This document shows, piece after piece, positions 8,887 through 18,481 of a stretch of 39,706 nt of DNA; the first letter of the stretch is position 1, and each line of letters opens with the position of its first letter. The position numbers were made by a program, and so were the translations under genes. This DNA comes from Rheinheimera sp. (GTDB lineage Bacteria > Pseudomonadota > Gammaproteobacteria > Enterobacterales > Alteromonadaceae). The DNA is taken from the NCBI GenBank assembly GCA_003482455.1, contig DMYW01000034.1, forward strand, positions 1 to 39,706, in the 5' to 3' direction. Below the pieces are notes generated by a model. That model was not told the origin of the DNA, searched no databases, and was given only the letters and a program-made list of their open reading frames with translations.

Positions 8887-9657
8887 ATGATACATCCAAG
8901 TGCAGTGATTGAAGCTGGCGTCAAGCTAGGTAACAACGTACGCATTGGTCCATTTAGTTATATCGGGGCTGGTGTTGAGATTGGTGATGATTGTGTGATC
9001 GAATCACACGTTGTGATCAAAGGCCCAACTTATATCGGTCGCGGTAATCACTTCTATCAGTTCTGTAGCATTGGCGAAGCCTGCCAGGACAAAAAGTACA
9101 ACAACGAACCGACGGAATTGCATATTGGCGATCACAATATCTTCCGGGAAAGTTGTACTGTGCATCGCGGCACTATCCAAGATAAAGGCGTGACCATCAT
9201 TGGCAGCCACAACTTGTTTATGGCCTATACCCACGTCGCCCATGACTGCGTGATTGGCAGCCATGTCATTTTCGCCAACAATGCCTCGGCCGCTGGCCAC
9301 GTGCATGTCGGTGATTGGGCGATTTTGGGCGGTATGAGTGGCATTCACCAGTTCTGCCATATCGGTGCGCATAGCTTTATCGGTGGCGGTTCTATTGTGG
9401 TCAAAGATGTGCCGCCTTATGTGATGGCGCATGGTTCACATGCAGTGCCCAATGGCATTAATAGCGAAGGCTTAAAGCGTCGCGGTTTTACCAGTGAAGC
9501 TGTGTTGGAAATTAAACGCGCTTACAAAACCTTGTATCGTCAAGGCTTAACCGTGTCGGAAGCGCTGAGCCAACTCGAAGCAAAAGCTAACGAGTTACCT
9601 GAAATTAAAGCCTTCACCGACTTTATTCAGAACGCCCCGCGCGGCATTATTCGCTAA
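8887..9657 (+). CDS. lpxA: UDP-N-acetylglucosamine O-acyltransferase
   Basis: LpxA catalyses the first step of lipid A synthesis, moving a 3-hydroxyacyl group from ACP to the 3-OH of UDP-GlcNAc. The 256-residue protein begins with hexapeptide repeats (HPSAVIEAGVKLGNNVRIGP). The catalytic histidine is in THVAHDCVIGSHVIFANNAS. The C-terminal helices (about residues 190-256) contain the GLKRRGF segment. The start lies one base after the fabZ stop. A hairpin follows the stop codon before lpxB. Confidence 0.96.
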   Translation: MIHPSAVIEAGVKLGNNVRIGPFSYIGAGVEIGDDCVIESHVVIKGPTYIGRGNHFYQFCSIGEACQDKKYNNEPTELHIGDHNIFRESCTVHRGTIQDKGVTIIGSHNLFMAYTHVAHDCVIGSHVIFANNASAAGHVHVGDWAILGGMSGIHQFCHIGAHSFIGGGSIVVKDVPPYVMAHGSHAVPNGINSEGLKRRGFTSEAVLEIKRAYKTLYRQGLTVSEALSQLEAKANELPEIKAFTDFIQNAPRGIIR

Positions 9658-9661
9658 TTCA

Positions 9662-9690
9662 AAGGCCCGGCAACGGGCCTTGTCGTTTTT
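9662..9690 (+). terminator. Terminator-like hairpin between lpxA and lpxB
   Basis: AAGGCCCG (9662-9669) pairs with CGGGCCTT (9674-9681) around a GCAA tetraloop. The tail is TGTCGTTTTT, so the T-run is displaced by a few bases and termination is probably partial. The lpxB ATG follows 13 bases after the T-run. I read it as an attenuating or mRNA-processing hairpin inside the operon rather than an operon end. Confidence 0.55.
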
Positions 9691-9703
9691 GGCAAGGATT
9701 TTT

Positions 9704-10837
9704 ATGACACAGCTGCGTATCGCCATGATCGCCGGTGAGCACTCAGGTGACATCTTAGGTGCATCGCTGATCAAAGCTTTAAAAACTTATTACCCAGATG
9801 CCGAATTTATCGGCATTGGCGGGCCGCGCATGCGCGCCGAAGGTTTTCAAGCCAGTTTTGATATGGAAGAGTTAGCGGTGATGGGCATTGTCGAAGTGCT
9901 CGGCCGCTTGCCGCGCTTGCTGAAAGTGCGAAAGCAAATTCTCGGCGAGCTGACGGCGGCAAAACCGGACGTATTTATTGGCATTGATGCGCCTGATTTT
10001 AACTTGCCAGTCGAGCTGAAACTAAAACAAGCCGGGATTAAAACCGTGCATTACGTCAGTCCATCGGTGTGGGCATGGCGGCAAAAGCGCATTTTCAAAA
10101 TCGAAGCGGCCACCAACATGGTGCTCGCATTGCTGCCCTTTGAAAAAGCCTTTTATGACAAGTTCAAGGTGCCGTGTGAGTTTGTCGGTCATACCTTGGC
10201 TGATGAAATGCCGCTGGATGTCGACAAAGCAGCGCTGAAAACTGAACTTGGGTTTGCCGCCGAGCAGCCGCTGTTGGCGTTAATGCCTGGCAGCCGCAGC
10301 AATGAAATCAAGCTACTCGCCGCTGATTTTTTCGAAGCGGCCAAGCTGCAATTAGCGAAACAGCCAAATTTGCAGTTGGTTTGTAATATGGTGACGGAAC
10401 AAAAAGCGGCGATTTACCAAGCCGTGAAAGACGCCGTCGCCCCGGATTTGCCGGTGAAGTTGCTGATCGGACAAGCGCGCAAAACGCTGCAAGCCGCCGA
10501 TGCGGTACTGATTGCTTCCGGCACCGCCACCTTGGAAGCTATGCTGGCCAAAACACCTATGGTGGTGGCGTACCGTGCCAATTGGCTGACGTATCAAATT
10601 GCTAGTCGGATGGTCAAAGTCGATCATTTTAGTTTGCCGAATTTACTAGCCAAGCGCGCCTTAGTGCCTGAATTGCTGCAAGATGCGGTAACGCCACAGG
10701 CGCTGGATGCGGCGCTGTCGCCGCTGTTTGGCGACGTTGGCGCACAGACGCAGCAGACGTTTAAACAATTGCATCAACAGATCCGCCAAGACGCGAGCGC
10801 GAAGGCGGCGGCCGTGATTCACAAGGTGCTGCAATGA
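9704..10837 (+). CDS. lpxB: Lipid-A-disaccharide synthase
   Basis: LpxB is a GT19 family glycosyltransferase. It joins UDP-2,3-diacylglucosamine and lipid X to form the lipid A disaccharide at the inner membrane. Recognisable blocks are IAGEHSGDILGASLI at the N-terminus, GIGGPRM, VYHVSPSVWAW-like HYVSPSVWAWRQKR, LMPGSRSNEI and ASGTATLEAML. The frame is open from a TTG at 9680, inside the hairpin. I chose ATG 9704 because AAGGA lies at 9694-9698 and alignment starts there (377 residues). The stop overlaps rnhB by ATGA. Confidence 0.96.
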   Translation: MTQLRIAMIAGEHSGDILGASLIKALKTYYPDAEFIGIGGPRMRAEGFQASFDMEELAVMGIVEVLGRLPRLLKVRKQILGELTAAKPDVFIGIDAPDFNLPVELKLKQAGIKTVHYVSPSVWAWRQKRIFKIEAATNMVLALLPFEKAFYDKFKVPCEFVGHTLADEMPLDVDKAALKTELGFAAEQPLLALMPGSRSNEIKLLAADFFEAAKLQLAKQPNLQLVCNMVTEQKAAIYQAVKDAVAPDLPVKLLIGQARKTLQAADAVLIASGTATLEAMLAKTPMVVAYRANWLTYQIASRMVKVDHFSLPNLLAKRALVPELLQDAVTPQALDAALSPLFGDVGAQTQQTFKQLHQQIRQDASAKAAAVIHKVLQ

Positions 10838-11427
10838 CCGACTTTATTCGTCCAAACTATCAATTGATTGCTGGCGTTGACGAAGTCGGCCGTGGCCCTC
10901 TGGTCGGCGCTGTGGTGACAGCTGCGGTGATTTTGGACCCTGCCAGACCAATCGTTGGCCTTAACGATTCAAAAAAACTCAGTGAAAAGAAACGCTTATT
11001 GCTGGTTGATGAAATTCGAGAAAAAGCATTAAGCTGGAGTCTCGGCCGTGCTGAAGTACATGAAATTGACGAACTCAATATTTTGCACGCCACCATGCTG
11101 GCGATGGAACGTGCTGTAGCTGGCTTGTCGGTCAAGCCCGAGTGGGTGCTGATTGACGGCAATCGCGTACCGAATGGCCTGAAAGGCTTCGCCAGCGCGG
11201 TGGTGAAAGGCGATGCGTTGGTGCCTGAGATTAGCGCGGCGTCAATTTTAGCCAAGGTGGCGCGCGATGCCGAAATGGCGGCGCTGCACGAATTATTCCC
11301 GCAATACAATTTTGCCGGCCACAAGGGCTATCCAACCGCTGAGCATGTAGCGGCTATTCAACAATTTGGTATTTTGCCAGAGCATCGCCGCAGTTTTCGG
11401 CCGGTGCGTGATATTGCAGAGAGATAA
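10834..11427 (+). CDS. rnhB: Ribonuclease HII
   Basis: RNase HII cuts the RNA strand of RNA-DNA hybrids and removes single ribonucleotides misincorporated in DNA. The 197-residue protein has AGVDEVGRGPLVGAVV, with catalytic Asp16 and Glu17. It also has the DSKKLSEKKR helix and a later acidic residue in VLIDGNRVP. Its start overlaps the lpxB stop (ATGA at 10834-10837). dnaE follows after five bases, so a repair nuclease is co-transcribed with the replicative polymerase, as in E. coli. Confidence 0.95.
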   Translation: MTDFIRPNYQLIAGVDEVGRGPLVGAVVTAAVILDPARPIVGLNDSKKLSEKKRLLLVDEIREKALSWSLGRAEVHEIDELNILHATMLAMERAVAGLSVKPEWVLIDGNRVPNGLKGFASAVVKGDALVPEISAASILAKVARDAEMAALHELFPQYNFAGHKGYPTAEHVAAIQQFGILPEHRRSFRPVRDIAER

Positions 11428-11432
11428 CAGGT

Positions 11433-14400
11433 ATGGAACCTAGGTTTGTCCATTTACGCGTGCACAGCGATTTTTCGATGGTGGACGGCTTAAGTAAAAT
11501 CAAACCTATTGTCGGCGCCGCAAAAAAGCAAGGCATGGCGGCGCTGGCACTCAGTGACCAAATGAACATGTGCGGCATGGTGCGCTTTTATTCAGCCTGT
11601 AATGAAGGCGGTATCAAGCCGATTGTCGCCGCCGATTTATGGGCACAGCACCCGCTGTTCCCAGGTGAGGCCAACCGCTTGTTGGTGCTGGCGATGGACA
11701 ATACTGGCCATCAAAACCTGACCATGTTGATTTCCAAGGCCTATGTGCGTGGCCATGTCGATGGCAAACCACAGATCGAACACGACTGGTTGGCCGAGCA
11801 TGCGCAAGGTTTAATTGTGTTATCCGGTGGTCGGGAAGGGCCACTGGGCAAAGCGTTGCTCAAGGGCAACCAAGCCAGCGCGGCGCAATTAGTCGAGTTT
11901 TATCAAACCCATTTCCCAGACCGGTTTTTTTTAGAGCTCATTCGCACCAACCGTCCCGACGAAGACCAATACATTCAGCTGGCGGTGACGCTGGCGGAGG
12001 AGACAGGCCTGCCGGTGGTTGCCACCAATGAAGTGGTGTTTTTAACCCAAGACGATTTCTCCGCGCACGAAATTCGTGTGGCTATTCACGATGGCTTTAC
12101 GCTGGAAGATAAACGCCGGCCGAAAAAATATTCCGAGACGCAGTACCTGCGATCAGAGCAGGAAATGTGCGAGCTATTTGCTGACATTCCAGAAGCACTT
12201 GCCAATTCGGTCGAAATTGCCAAACGTTGCAACGTGACCATTCGGCTTGGCGAATATTTCCTGCCTGCCTTTCCAACCGGCGGCATGAGCGATGCCGACT
12301 TCTTAGTGATGAAATCACGCGAGGGCATGGAACAGCGCCTGGAAATTTTATTCCCAGACCCCGAGGTGCGGGCGCAGCGACGCGGCGAATATGACGAGCG
12401 TTTGCAAGTCGAACTCGATGTGATTAACCAAATGGGCTTTCCCGGCTACTTCTTGGTGGTAATGGAGTTTATCCAGTGGTCAAAAGACCATGATATTCCG
12501 GTGGGGCCGGGGCGGGGCTCGGGTGCAGGTTCGCTGGTGGCGTACGCGCTGAAAATCACCGACTTAGATCCGCTGGAGTTTGACCTGCTGTTCGAACGGT
12601 TCTTAAACCCTGAGCGGGTGTCGATGCCAGACTTTGACGTCGACTTTTGTATGGATCGGCGTGACGAAGTGATTGAACACACGGCCGAAATGTATGGCCG
12701 TGAAGCGGTATCGCAAATTATCACCTTCGGCACCATGGCGGCCAAAGCGGTGATCCGCGACGTGGGCCGCGTACTGGGTCATCCGTATGGCTTTGTTGAT
12801 CGAATTTCCAAGTTAATTCCGCCCACACCCGGCATGACGCTGGAGCAAGCCTTTATCGAAGAGCCGCGTTTACCTGAGATGTACAACGCCGATCAAGAAG
12901 TGAAAGACCTGATCGACATGGCGCGCCGCTTGGAAGGCGTCACTCGTAACGCCGGTAAACACGCCGGTGGTGTGGTGATAGCACCGACCAAAATTACCGA
13001 TTTTGCTCCGCTGTATTGCGACGCCGAAGGGAAAAACCCGGTCACGCAATACGATAAAAACGACGTCGAATACGCGGGTCTGGTCAAGTTCGACTTCTTG
13101 GGCCTGCGGACACTGACTATTTTGCAATGGGCGGTCAACATGGTGAACGAGCGGCATGCTCGCACCGGTAAAAAGCCCATTAATATCAGCCTAATTCCAC
13201 TGGATGATAAAAAAAGCTTCGATATGCTGCTAAAAGCGGAAACCACTGCGGTGTTCCAGCTCGAATCGCGCGGCATGAAGGATTTGATCCGCCGCTTAAA
13301 GCCAGACTGCTTCGAAGACATGATCGCTCTAGTGGCGCTGTTTCGCCCAGGCCCGCTGCAATCGGGCATGGTGGATAACTTTATCGACCGCAAACAAGGC
13401 CGCGAAGAAATTTCTTACCCGGATGCGACCTGGCAACATGAATCGCTAAAACCGATCTTAGAGCCAACCTACGGCATCATCTTGTACCAAGAACAGGTCA
13501 TGCAAATCGCGCAAGTACTGTCGGGCTATACGCTGGGCGGCGCTGACTTGCTGCGCCGGGCTATGGGTAAAAAGAAACCCGAAGAGATGGCCAAGCAACG
13601 CGATACCTTCCGCGATGGCGCTGTGAATAACGGCGTGGATGCGGAACTGTCGATGAAAATCTTCGACTTGGTAGAGAAGTTCGCCGGTTACGGCTTTAAC
13701 AAATCGCACTCTGCCGCCTACGCCTTGGTGTCGTATCAGACGCTGTGGATGAAAGCGCATTTCACGGCGGAATTTATGGCGGCTGTGATGTCCGCCGATA
13801 TGGACAACACCGACAAGATCGTCACCTTGGTCGATGAATGCGAAAACCTGAAGCTAAAACTGATCCCGCCGGATGTAAACTCTGGTCAATACAAGTTCAC
13901 CGTCAACGAACAAGGCCATATTGTCTACGGCATTGGCGCGATTAAAGGCGTTGGCGAAGGCCCAATCGAAGCCATTATTGAAGCGCGTGAGGCCGGTGGA
14001 CCATTTTTTGATTTGTTCGATTTCTGTAACCGAGTTGATTTAAAACGCTTGAACCGTCGGGTCATTGAAAAACTGATTTACGCCGGTGCTATGGACAAAC
14101 TTGGCCCACATCGCGCGTCGATGATGGCATCGCTGGAAGAAGCGATGAAAGCCGCCGATCAGCACGCCAAAGCGCAAGCCGTTGGGCAAAACGATTTGTT
14201 TGGCATGCTCGCGCCTGAACCGGAAAATTCGGCCAAAGCCTTTAAACAAGTGCCGCCGTGGCCGGACGAAGTCTGGCTGGAAGGCGAACGCGAAACGCTG
14301 GGTTTGTACCTCACGGGTCATCCAATCAACCGCTATTTGGCGGAGCTTTCACATTATGCCACGGCGCGATTGGTCGACTTTACGCCAACACGGCGTGACC

Positions 14401-14900
14401 AAACGGTGCATGCCTGTGGCTTAGTGGTCAGTGTGCGGGTATTGATCAACAAAAAGGGCCGGCGCTGGGCCTTAGTACAGTTGGATGACAAATCCGCACG
14501 CTTAGATGTACGATTTTTCCCCGAACAATTCGAGAACTTCGAGCATCTGCTGCAAAAAGACAAAGTTTTGGTGGTTTCTGGACAGGTCAGCTTTGATGAT
14601 TTCAGTGGTGGCCTTACAATGACCGGCCGCGACGTGGTCGAGATCACCCAAGCACGCGAGAAGTGCTTGAAAGCATTGAATATTGATCTCAACACGGGGC
14701 GACCACACAGTGAAGTGGTGCCCAAATTAACCAAGGTTCTCAGTGACTATAAGGCAGGGACTGTGCCGGTCAAACTGAGATACCCACGCCAGGAAGGCGC
14801 CGTGACAATCGCGTTAGGGACAGACTGGTGGGTGACCCCCGCTGATGCTTTGTTGCACGAACTAAAACAATTGGCAACAATACACCTTGAATTCAACTAG
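11433..14900 (+). CDS. dnaE: DNA polymerase III subunit alpha
   Basis: This is the catalytic subunit of the replicative polymerase, a C-family polymerase. The 1155-residue product starts with the PHP domain (FVHLRVHSDFSMVDGL). The palm carries the catalytic aspartates in MPDFDVDFCMDRRDEVI. The fingers include GRGSGAGSLVAYAL, and a helix-hairpin-helix region and an OB fold (about residues 960-1080) follow. Length is close to the E. coli enzyme (1160). It lies between rnhB and accA, the usual order. Confidence 0.97.
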   Translation: MEPRFVHLRVHSDFSMVDGLSKIKPIVGAAKKQGMAALALSDQMNMCGMVRFYSACNEGGIKPIVAADLWAQHPLFPGEANRLLVLAMDNTGHQNLTMLISKAYVRGHVDGKPQIEHDWLAEHAQGLIVLSGGREGPLGKALLKGNQASAAQLVEFYQTHFPDRFFLELIRTNRPDEDQYIQLAVTLAEETGLPVVATNEVVFLTQDDFSAHEIRVAIHDGFTLEDKRRPKKYSETQYLRSEQEMCELFADIPEALANSVEIAKRCNVTIRLGEYFLPAFPTGGMSDADFLVMKSREGMEQRLEILFPDPEVRAQRRGEYDERLQVELDVINQMGFPGYFLVVMEFIQWSKDHDIPVGPGRGSGAGSLVAYALKITDLDPLEFDLLFERFLNPERVSMPDFDVDFCMDRRDEVIEHTAEMYGREAVSQIITFGTMAAKAVIRDVGRVLGHPYGFVDRISKLIPPTPGMTLEQAFIEEPRLPEMYNADQEVKDLIDMARRLEGVTRNAGKHAGGVVIAPTKITDFAPLYCDAEGKNPVTQYDKNDVEYAGLVKFDFLGLRTLTILQWAVNMVNERHARTGKKPINISLIPLDDKKSFDMLLKAETTAVFQLESRGMKDLIRRLKPDCFEDMIALVALFRPGPLQSGMVDNFIDRKQGREEISYPDATWQHESLKPILEPTYGIILYQEQVMQIAQVLSGYTLGGADLLRRAMGKKKPEEMAKQRDTFRDGAVNNGVDAELSMKIFDLVEKFAGYGFNKSHSAAYALVSYQTLWMKAHFTAEFMAAVMSADMDNTDKIVTLVDECENLKLKLIPPDVNSGQYKFTVNEQGHIVYGIGAIKGVGEGPIEAIIEAREAGGPFFDLFDFCNRVDLKRLNRRVIEKLIYAGAMDKLGPHRASMMASLEEAMKAADQHAKAQAVGQNDLFGMLAPEPENSAKAFKQVPPWPDEVWLEGERETLGLYLTGHPINRYLAELSHYATARLVDFTPTRRDQTVHACGLVVSVRVLINKKGRRWALVQLDDKSARLDVRFFPEQFENFEHLLQKDKVLVVSGQVSFDDFSGGLTMTGRDVVEITQAREKCLKALNIDLNTGRPHSEVVPKLTKVLSDYKAGTVPVKLRYPRQEGAVTIALGTDWWVTPADALLHELKQLATIHLEFN

Positions 14901-14916
14901 TAGGTAGAAACGCTCC

Positions 14917-15873
14917 ATGATGCTGAATTATCTGGAATTTGAGCAACCGATTGCGGAACTTGAAGCAAAAATAGAAGAATTGCGCAAAGTCAGCCGTAAT
15001 GGTGATTTTGACATTGGCCTGGAAGAAGAGGTCAACAAGCTCAAAGAAAAAAGCCTGGCGCTGACTAAAAAAATCTTTGCAGAATTAGGCCCTTGGCAAA
15101 TCTCGCAAATGGCGCGTCATCCACTGCGTCCATACACGCTGGATTATATCAAACACATTTTCACCGATTTTGACGAGTTTGCTGGCGACCGCACCTTCGC
15201 CAACGATCCGGCGATTGTCTGTGGGACAGCTCGCCTGAATGATCGTCCAGTGATGATCATCGGTCACCAAAAAGGCCGCGACACCGCCGAAAAAATCAAA
15301 CGTAACTTCGGTATGCCGAAGCCTGAAGGCTATCGCAAAGCGTTGCGGATGATGGAAATGGCTGAGCGCTTTAACATGCCAATCATCACCTTTATTGACA
15401 CGCCGGGTGCGTATCCTGGGATCGGCGCTGAAGAGCGCGGTCAAAGTGAAGCCATCGCCCGTAATTTAAAAGTGATGGCCGGCTTAAAAGTGCCAGTGCT
15501 GTGTACTGTGATCGGTGAAGGTGGTTCAGGTGGTGCATTGGCCATCGGTGTCGGCGATCAAGTCAACATGCTGCAATTTAGTACCTACTCGGTGATCTCC
15601 CCAGAAGGCTGTGCGTCGATTTTGTGGAAAAGCGCCGAAAAAGCGCCGCTGGCCGCTGAAGCTATGGGTGTTACCGCGGGCCGTATCAAAGAATTGGGTC
15701 TGATTGATGAAATCATCAATGAACCACTCGGTGGCGCGCACCGTGCCCACGAGCAAATGGCGCAAAGTTTAAAAACAGCGCTGTTGCGTGATCTGGCGAA
15801 ACTCGACAAACTATCGGTCAATGAATTGCTGGATCGCCGCTATAAACGTCTGATGTCATTTGGTTATTGCTAA
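14917..15873 (+). CDS. accA: Acetyl-CoA carboxylase carboxyltransferase subunit alpha
   Basis: With AccD this forms the carboxyltransferase half of acetyl-CoA carboxylase, which makes malonyl-CoA for fatty acids. The sequence follows E. coli AccA along its length: YLEFEQPIAELEAKIEEL at the N-terminus, MIIGHQKGRDT, ITFIDTPGAYPGIGAEERG and VIGEGGSGGALAIGVGD in the crotonase-like core. Two ATG codons occur in tandem (14917 and 14920); I list the first, giving 318 residues. A strong terminator follows the stop. Confidence 0.96.
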   Translation: MMLNYLEFEQPIAELEAKIEELRKVSRNGDFDIGLEEEVNKLKEKSLALTKKIFAELGPWQISQMARHPLRPYTLDYIKHIFTDFDEFAGDRTFANDPAIVCGTARLNDRPVMIIGHQKGRDTAEKIKRNFGMPKPEGYRKALRMMEMAERFNMPIITFIDTPGAYPGIGAEERGQSEAIARNLKVMAGLKVPVLCTVIGEGGSGGALAIGVGDQVNMLQFSTYSVISPEGCASILWKSAEKAPLAAEAMGVTAGRIKELGLIDEIINEPLGGAHRAHEQMAQSLKTALLRDLAKLDKLSVNELLDRRYKRLMSFGYC

Positions 15874-15890
15874 TCTGTGATATCACGCGA

Positions 15891-15916
15891 AAAGGCCGCA
15901 GCAGCGGCCTTTTTTA
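15891..15916 (+). terminator. Intrinsic terminator between accA and tilS
   Basis: AAAGGCCGC (15891-15899) pairs with GCGGCCTTT (15904-15912) around an AGCA loop, with T-run 15910-15915. The stem is strong and the U-tract is present, so this should end most transcripts from the envelope operon. The tilS ATG is only 15 bases beyond it. Confidence 0.85.
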
Positions 15917-15930
15917 TTTAAAGAACAACC

Positions 15931-17403
15931 ATGACCGAGTCGATTGAATTATTAGCCGCGTTAGATCAAGCACTGCATGAGGCGCTGCTGGGCCATCTCC
16001 AACTGCACCAACATACGCCTCTGCTTGAGACAACTATGCAGTCTGCACAGACACTGCAAGCCCAACAAACGACAACAGCGCCACGGCAGGTGCGACTGGC
16101 TCTCAGTGGCGGCCTTGATTCCGTGTTGCTGCTGCACCGTTTAGTGCATAGCCCATTACCCATGGCGCTTGAAGCTATGCATGTGAATCACGGCTTACAG
16201 GCTGCAGCCACCGAGTTTGCGGAGTTTTGTGAACAGCTTTGCCGGCAGTGGCGGGTCAACTTTCACCTAGCGCAGGTGCAAATTTCTGATGCGACTCGCA
16301 ATATCGAAGCGCAAGCGCGGCAAGCGCGTTATCAAGCGCTTTCGCGTGACTTGGCTGCGGGTTCGTTGCTGCTGACCGGCCATCATGCCGACGATCAAGT
16401 CGAAACTTTATTATTGGCATTAAAACGTGGGGCTGGCTTGGCTGGCCTTGCTGGTATTGCCGCCGAAAAACCATGTGGCCAAGGGCTGCTATTGCGGCCA
16501 TGGCTTGGCTTTAGTCGCGCGGAGCTTGCACAAGTGGCGACTTTTTTGCAGTTGTCGTGGGTTGAAGACCCCAGCAATCACGACTGCAGTTTTGATCGAA
16601 ATTTTCTGCGTCAGCAAATCATGCCACTTCTCCATCAGCGCTTTGCGCATTTTAGTAAAACGGCGGCTCGTTCGGTGGCGCACCTGCAGCACGCTTACCA
16701 ACAAGAAAGTGTGTACATTGCGCAGCAGCTTTCCGCGCTGCGAGACGTGTCAGCTCAGCAACGCTGGCAAGCATTGGGGGCAGATTTTTGCGAAGCGCCG
16801 CTGCGCTTAGACGCGTTGCAACAACATCCGCAACAGGTTCAGCTTAGCTTGCTGAAACACTGGTTAGCGCCGTATCAACCTTTACTCGAGCTACCGCAGC
16901 TGCAAGATCTCTGGCTGCAGCTCACCACCAGCCGCATCGATGCCAAGCCGCAAATAAACTTCGGTGATCTGCGGCTTCGTCGCTATAACGACTACCTGCT
17001 GTTATCTAAAGCAAGACCTGCCGACATTCCGGTGACGTCAACTCTATGCATGAGTGTTGCTGATCTTCGTTTGGGCTTTTCATTTGCAGGTTTTCACTTA
17101 AAGTTGACGGAGCAGCCGCCGCAAGCGCCATGGCATGGTCTGCCTTGCCCTGCAGCAACGCAGTATTGGTTCAGTGTGGGCGAACTGAATCGGCGGCTGA
17201 CGCCTTCGGGTCGCGGCGTCTCTAAGGCACTGAAGGATTTATGCAAAGAGCAACAAGTGCCGCCTTGGTTGCGTCAACAATTGCCGGTTATGTCGCTGTC
17301 GTCGGAACGTCGTGACGTCTGTTGGATGCTGGGGGTTGGCAGTGCGGTGCCTGAACAGACAGGGCTTTGGTTGTGTTGGCAGCCCTTAGCCCAGAGCGTC
17401 TAG
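15931..17403 (+). CDS. tilS: tRNA(Ile)-lysidine synthetase
   Basis: TilS attaches lysine to C34 of the CAU-anticodon isoleucine tRNA, changing both its codon reading and its charging; it is usually essential. The ATP-binding PP-loop is LSGGLDSVLLL (SGGLDS at residues 59-64). MHVNHGL, GHHADDQVETLLLALKRG and EDPSNHDCSFDRNFLR are family blocks. The C-terminal TilS domain is present (KALKDLCKEQQVPPWLR). At 490 residues it is about 58 longer than E. coli TilS, mainly because roughly 50 glutamine- and leucine-rich residues precede the PP-loop. An internal start is possible, but no better ribosome binding site was seen. Confidence 0.93.
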   Translation: MTESIELLAALDQALHEALLGHLQLHQHTPLLETTMQSAQTLQAQQTTTAPRQVRLALSGGLDSVLLLHRLVHSPLPMALEAMHVNHGLQAAATEFAEFCEQLCRQWRVNFHLAQVQISDATRNIEAQARQARYQALSRDLAAGSLLLTGHHADDQVETLLLALKRGAGLAGLAGIAAEKPCGQGLLLRPWLGFSRAELAQVATFLQLSWVEDPSNHDCSFDRNFLRQQIMPLLHQRFAHFSKTAARSVAHLQHAYQQESVYIAQQLSALRDVSAQQRWQALGADFCEAPLRLDALQQHPQQVQLSLLKHWLAPYQPLLELPQLQDLWLQLTTSRIDAKPQINFGDLRLRRYNDYLLLSKARPADIPVTSTLCMSVADLRLGFSFAGFHLKLTEQPPQAPWHGLPCPAATQYWFSVGELNRRLTPSGRGVSKALKDLCKEQQVPPWLRQQLPVMSLSSERRDVCWMLGVGSAVPEQTGLWLCWQPLAQSV

Positions 17404-17432
17404 AGCTGCCACGACCACCTTCTAGAAGATAC

Positions 17433-18359
17433 TTAACCGACAGCTTGTTTGCTGCTAAGTGTTTCTTCTTTGCGGACGGCATTTTTGCCGGCCAGTTTTG
17501 CTTGATACAGCGCTGCATCGGCGCGACCAAACAAGGTTTTATCTGTGTCAGCTGTCCGATAGCAGGCTAAACCGGCGCTAGCGGACACGTTGAACTTTTC
17601 ACATTGATGGTGACTGCTAATCGATTTCACTAACCGGTGAGCGACTAACTCGACGCTTTGTGCATCTTCGCCGCACAGCAGCACTGCGAATTCGTCACCG
17701 CCAAAGCGAAACAATGTATCGGAAGCCCGCAAGGTGTTGCGCATCGCGTCGGCCACCGCCAACAACACATCATCACCGGCATGATGACCAAAGTTGTCGT
17801 TCACTTGTTTGAAGTTGTCTAAATCCAACAGCACCAACGCCACTTGTTGATTCTTGCGTTCTGCAAGTTGTAACGAGCGCGCGAAGGCTTCGTCAAAATA
17901 GCGGCGGTTGCCAAGCCCTGTCAGCGTATCGCGCAGCGCAAGTTGTTGTAACCGAGTCACAACTAACGCGTTACGCAGCGCAAACAGCCATTGGCTTTCC
18001 AATTCCATCAGACGGCGTTGCGACAGTGGACTGATCGCTTGGTCGCTGCTGTAAATCACCTCGCCCAAGCATTGCTCGTGTAACACCAACATGCTGCGGT
18101 ATTCATAATCGCCACGAACTGACCCTGGTGCGGCAAATTCGCCAACGCCTGTTTGCAAACTCATGCCGCACAGCGGCACGATTTTGCCGGCGGCCATTGA
18201 GACCATCTGTAACTGTTGTTGCAAATCCAATGTGGTTTGCAGTTGTTCAACCAATCCTTGGCTAGCAATAAGGCCGTGTTGCCAGGCTGGAGGCGGCGTA
18301 ATACCTGCATAACTGGGCACTTGGGCAAACGACATATCTGAGAGGCTGAATAGTTCCAT
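17433..18359 (-). CDS. Diguanylate cyclase with GAF-like N-terminal region
   Basis: The C-terminal half (about residues 140-305) is a GGDEF domain that should make cyclic di-GMP from two GTP. It begins with LRDTLTGLGNRRYFDEAF and has an intact GGDEF active site at residues 220-224. An inhibitory-site motif RASD lies at 211-214, exactly five residues before it, suggesting product feedback. The N-terminal 135 residues have no membrane segment and look like a divergent GAF-type sensor, which is inference. It is convergent with tilS, whose stop is 29 bases away. The product is soluble, 308 residues. Confidence 0.85.
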   Translation of the reverse strand: MELFSLSDMSFAQVPSYAGITPPPAWQHGLIASQGLVEQLQTTLDLQQQLQMVSMAAGKIVPLCGMSLQTGVGEFAAPGSVRGDYEYRSMLVLHEQCLGEVIYSSDQAISPLSQRRLMELESQWLFALRNALVVTRLQQLALRDTLTGLGNRRYFDEAFARSLQLAERKNQQVALVLLDLDNFKQVNDNFGHHAGDDVLLAVADAMRNTLRASDTLFRFGGDEFAVLLCGEDAQSVELVAHRLVKSISSHHQCEKFNVSASAGLACYRTADTDKTLFGRADAALYQAKLAGKNAVRKEETLSSKQAVG

Positions 18360-18481
18360 GGTAGAACTCCTGCAAATCGAACTTGAGTTGCTGGTGCAGA
18401 AACTGTGCCAGACTCATTGTCAGTTAATTGGCGTATCGGCAGGAATGGCAATTTCTAAAGTAGGCGTGGCGTAAATGTTTG

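Noticed and set aside
17402..17430. Two TCTAGA sites between tilS and the diguanylate cyclase gene
   Set aside because: Short palindromes at chance level, with no T-run, so not a terminator.
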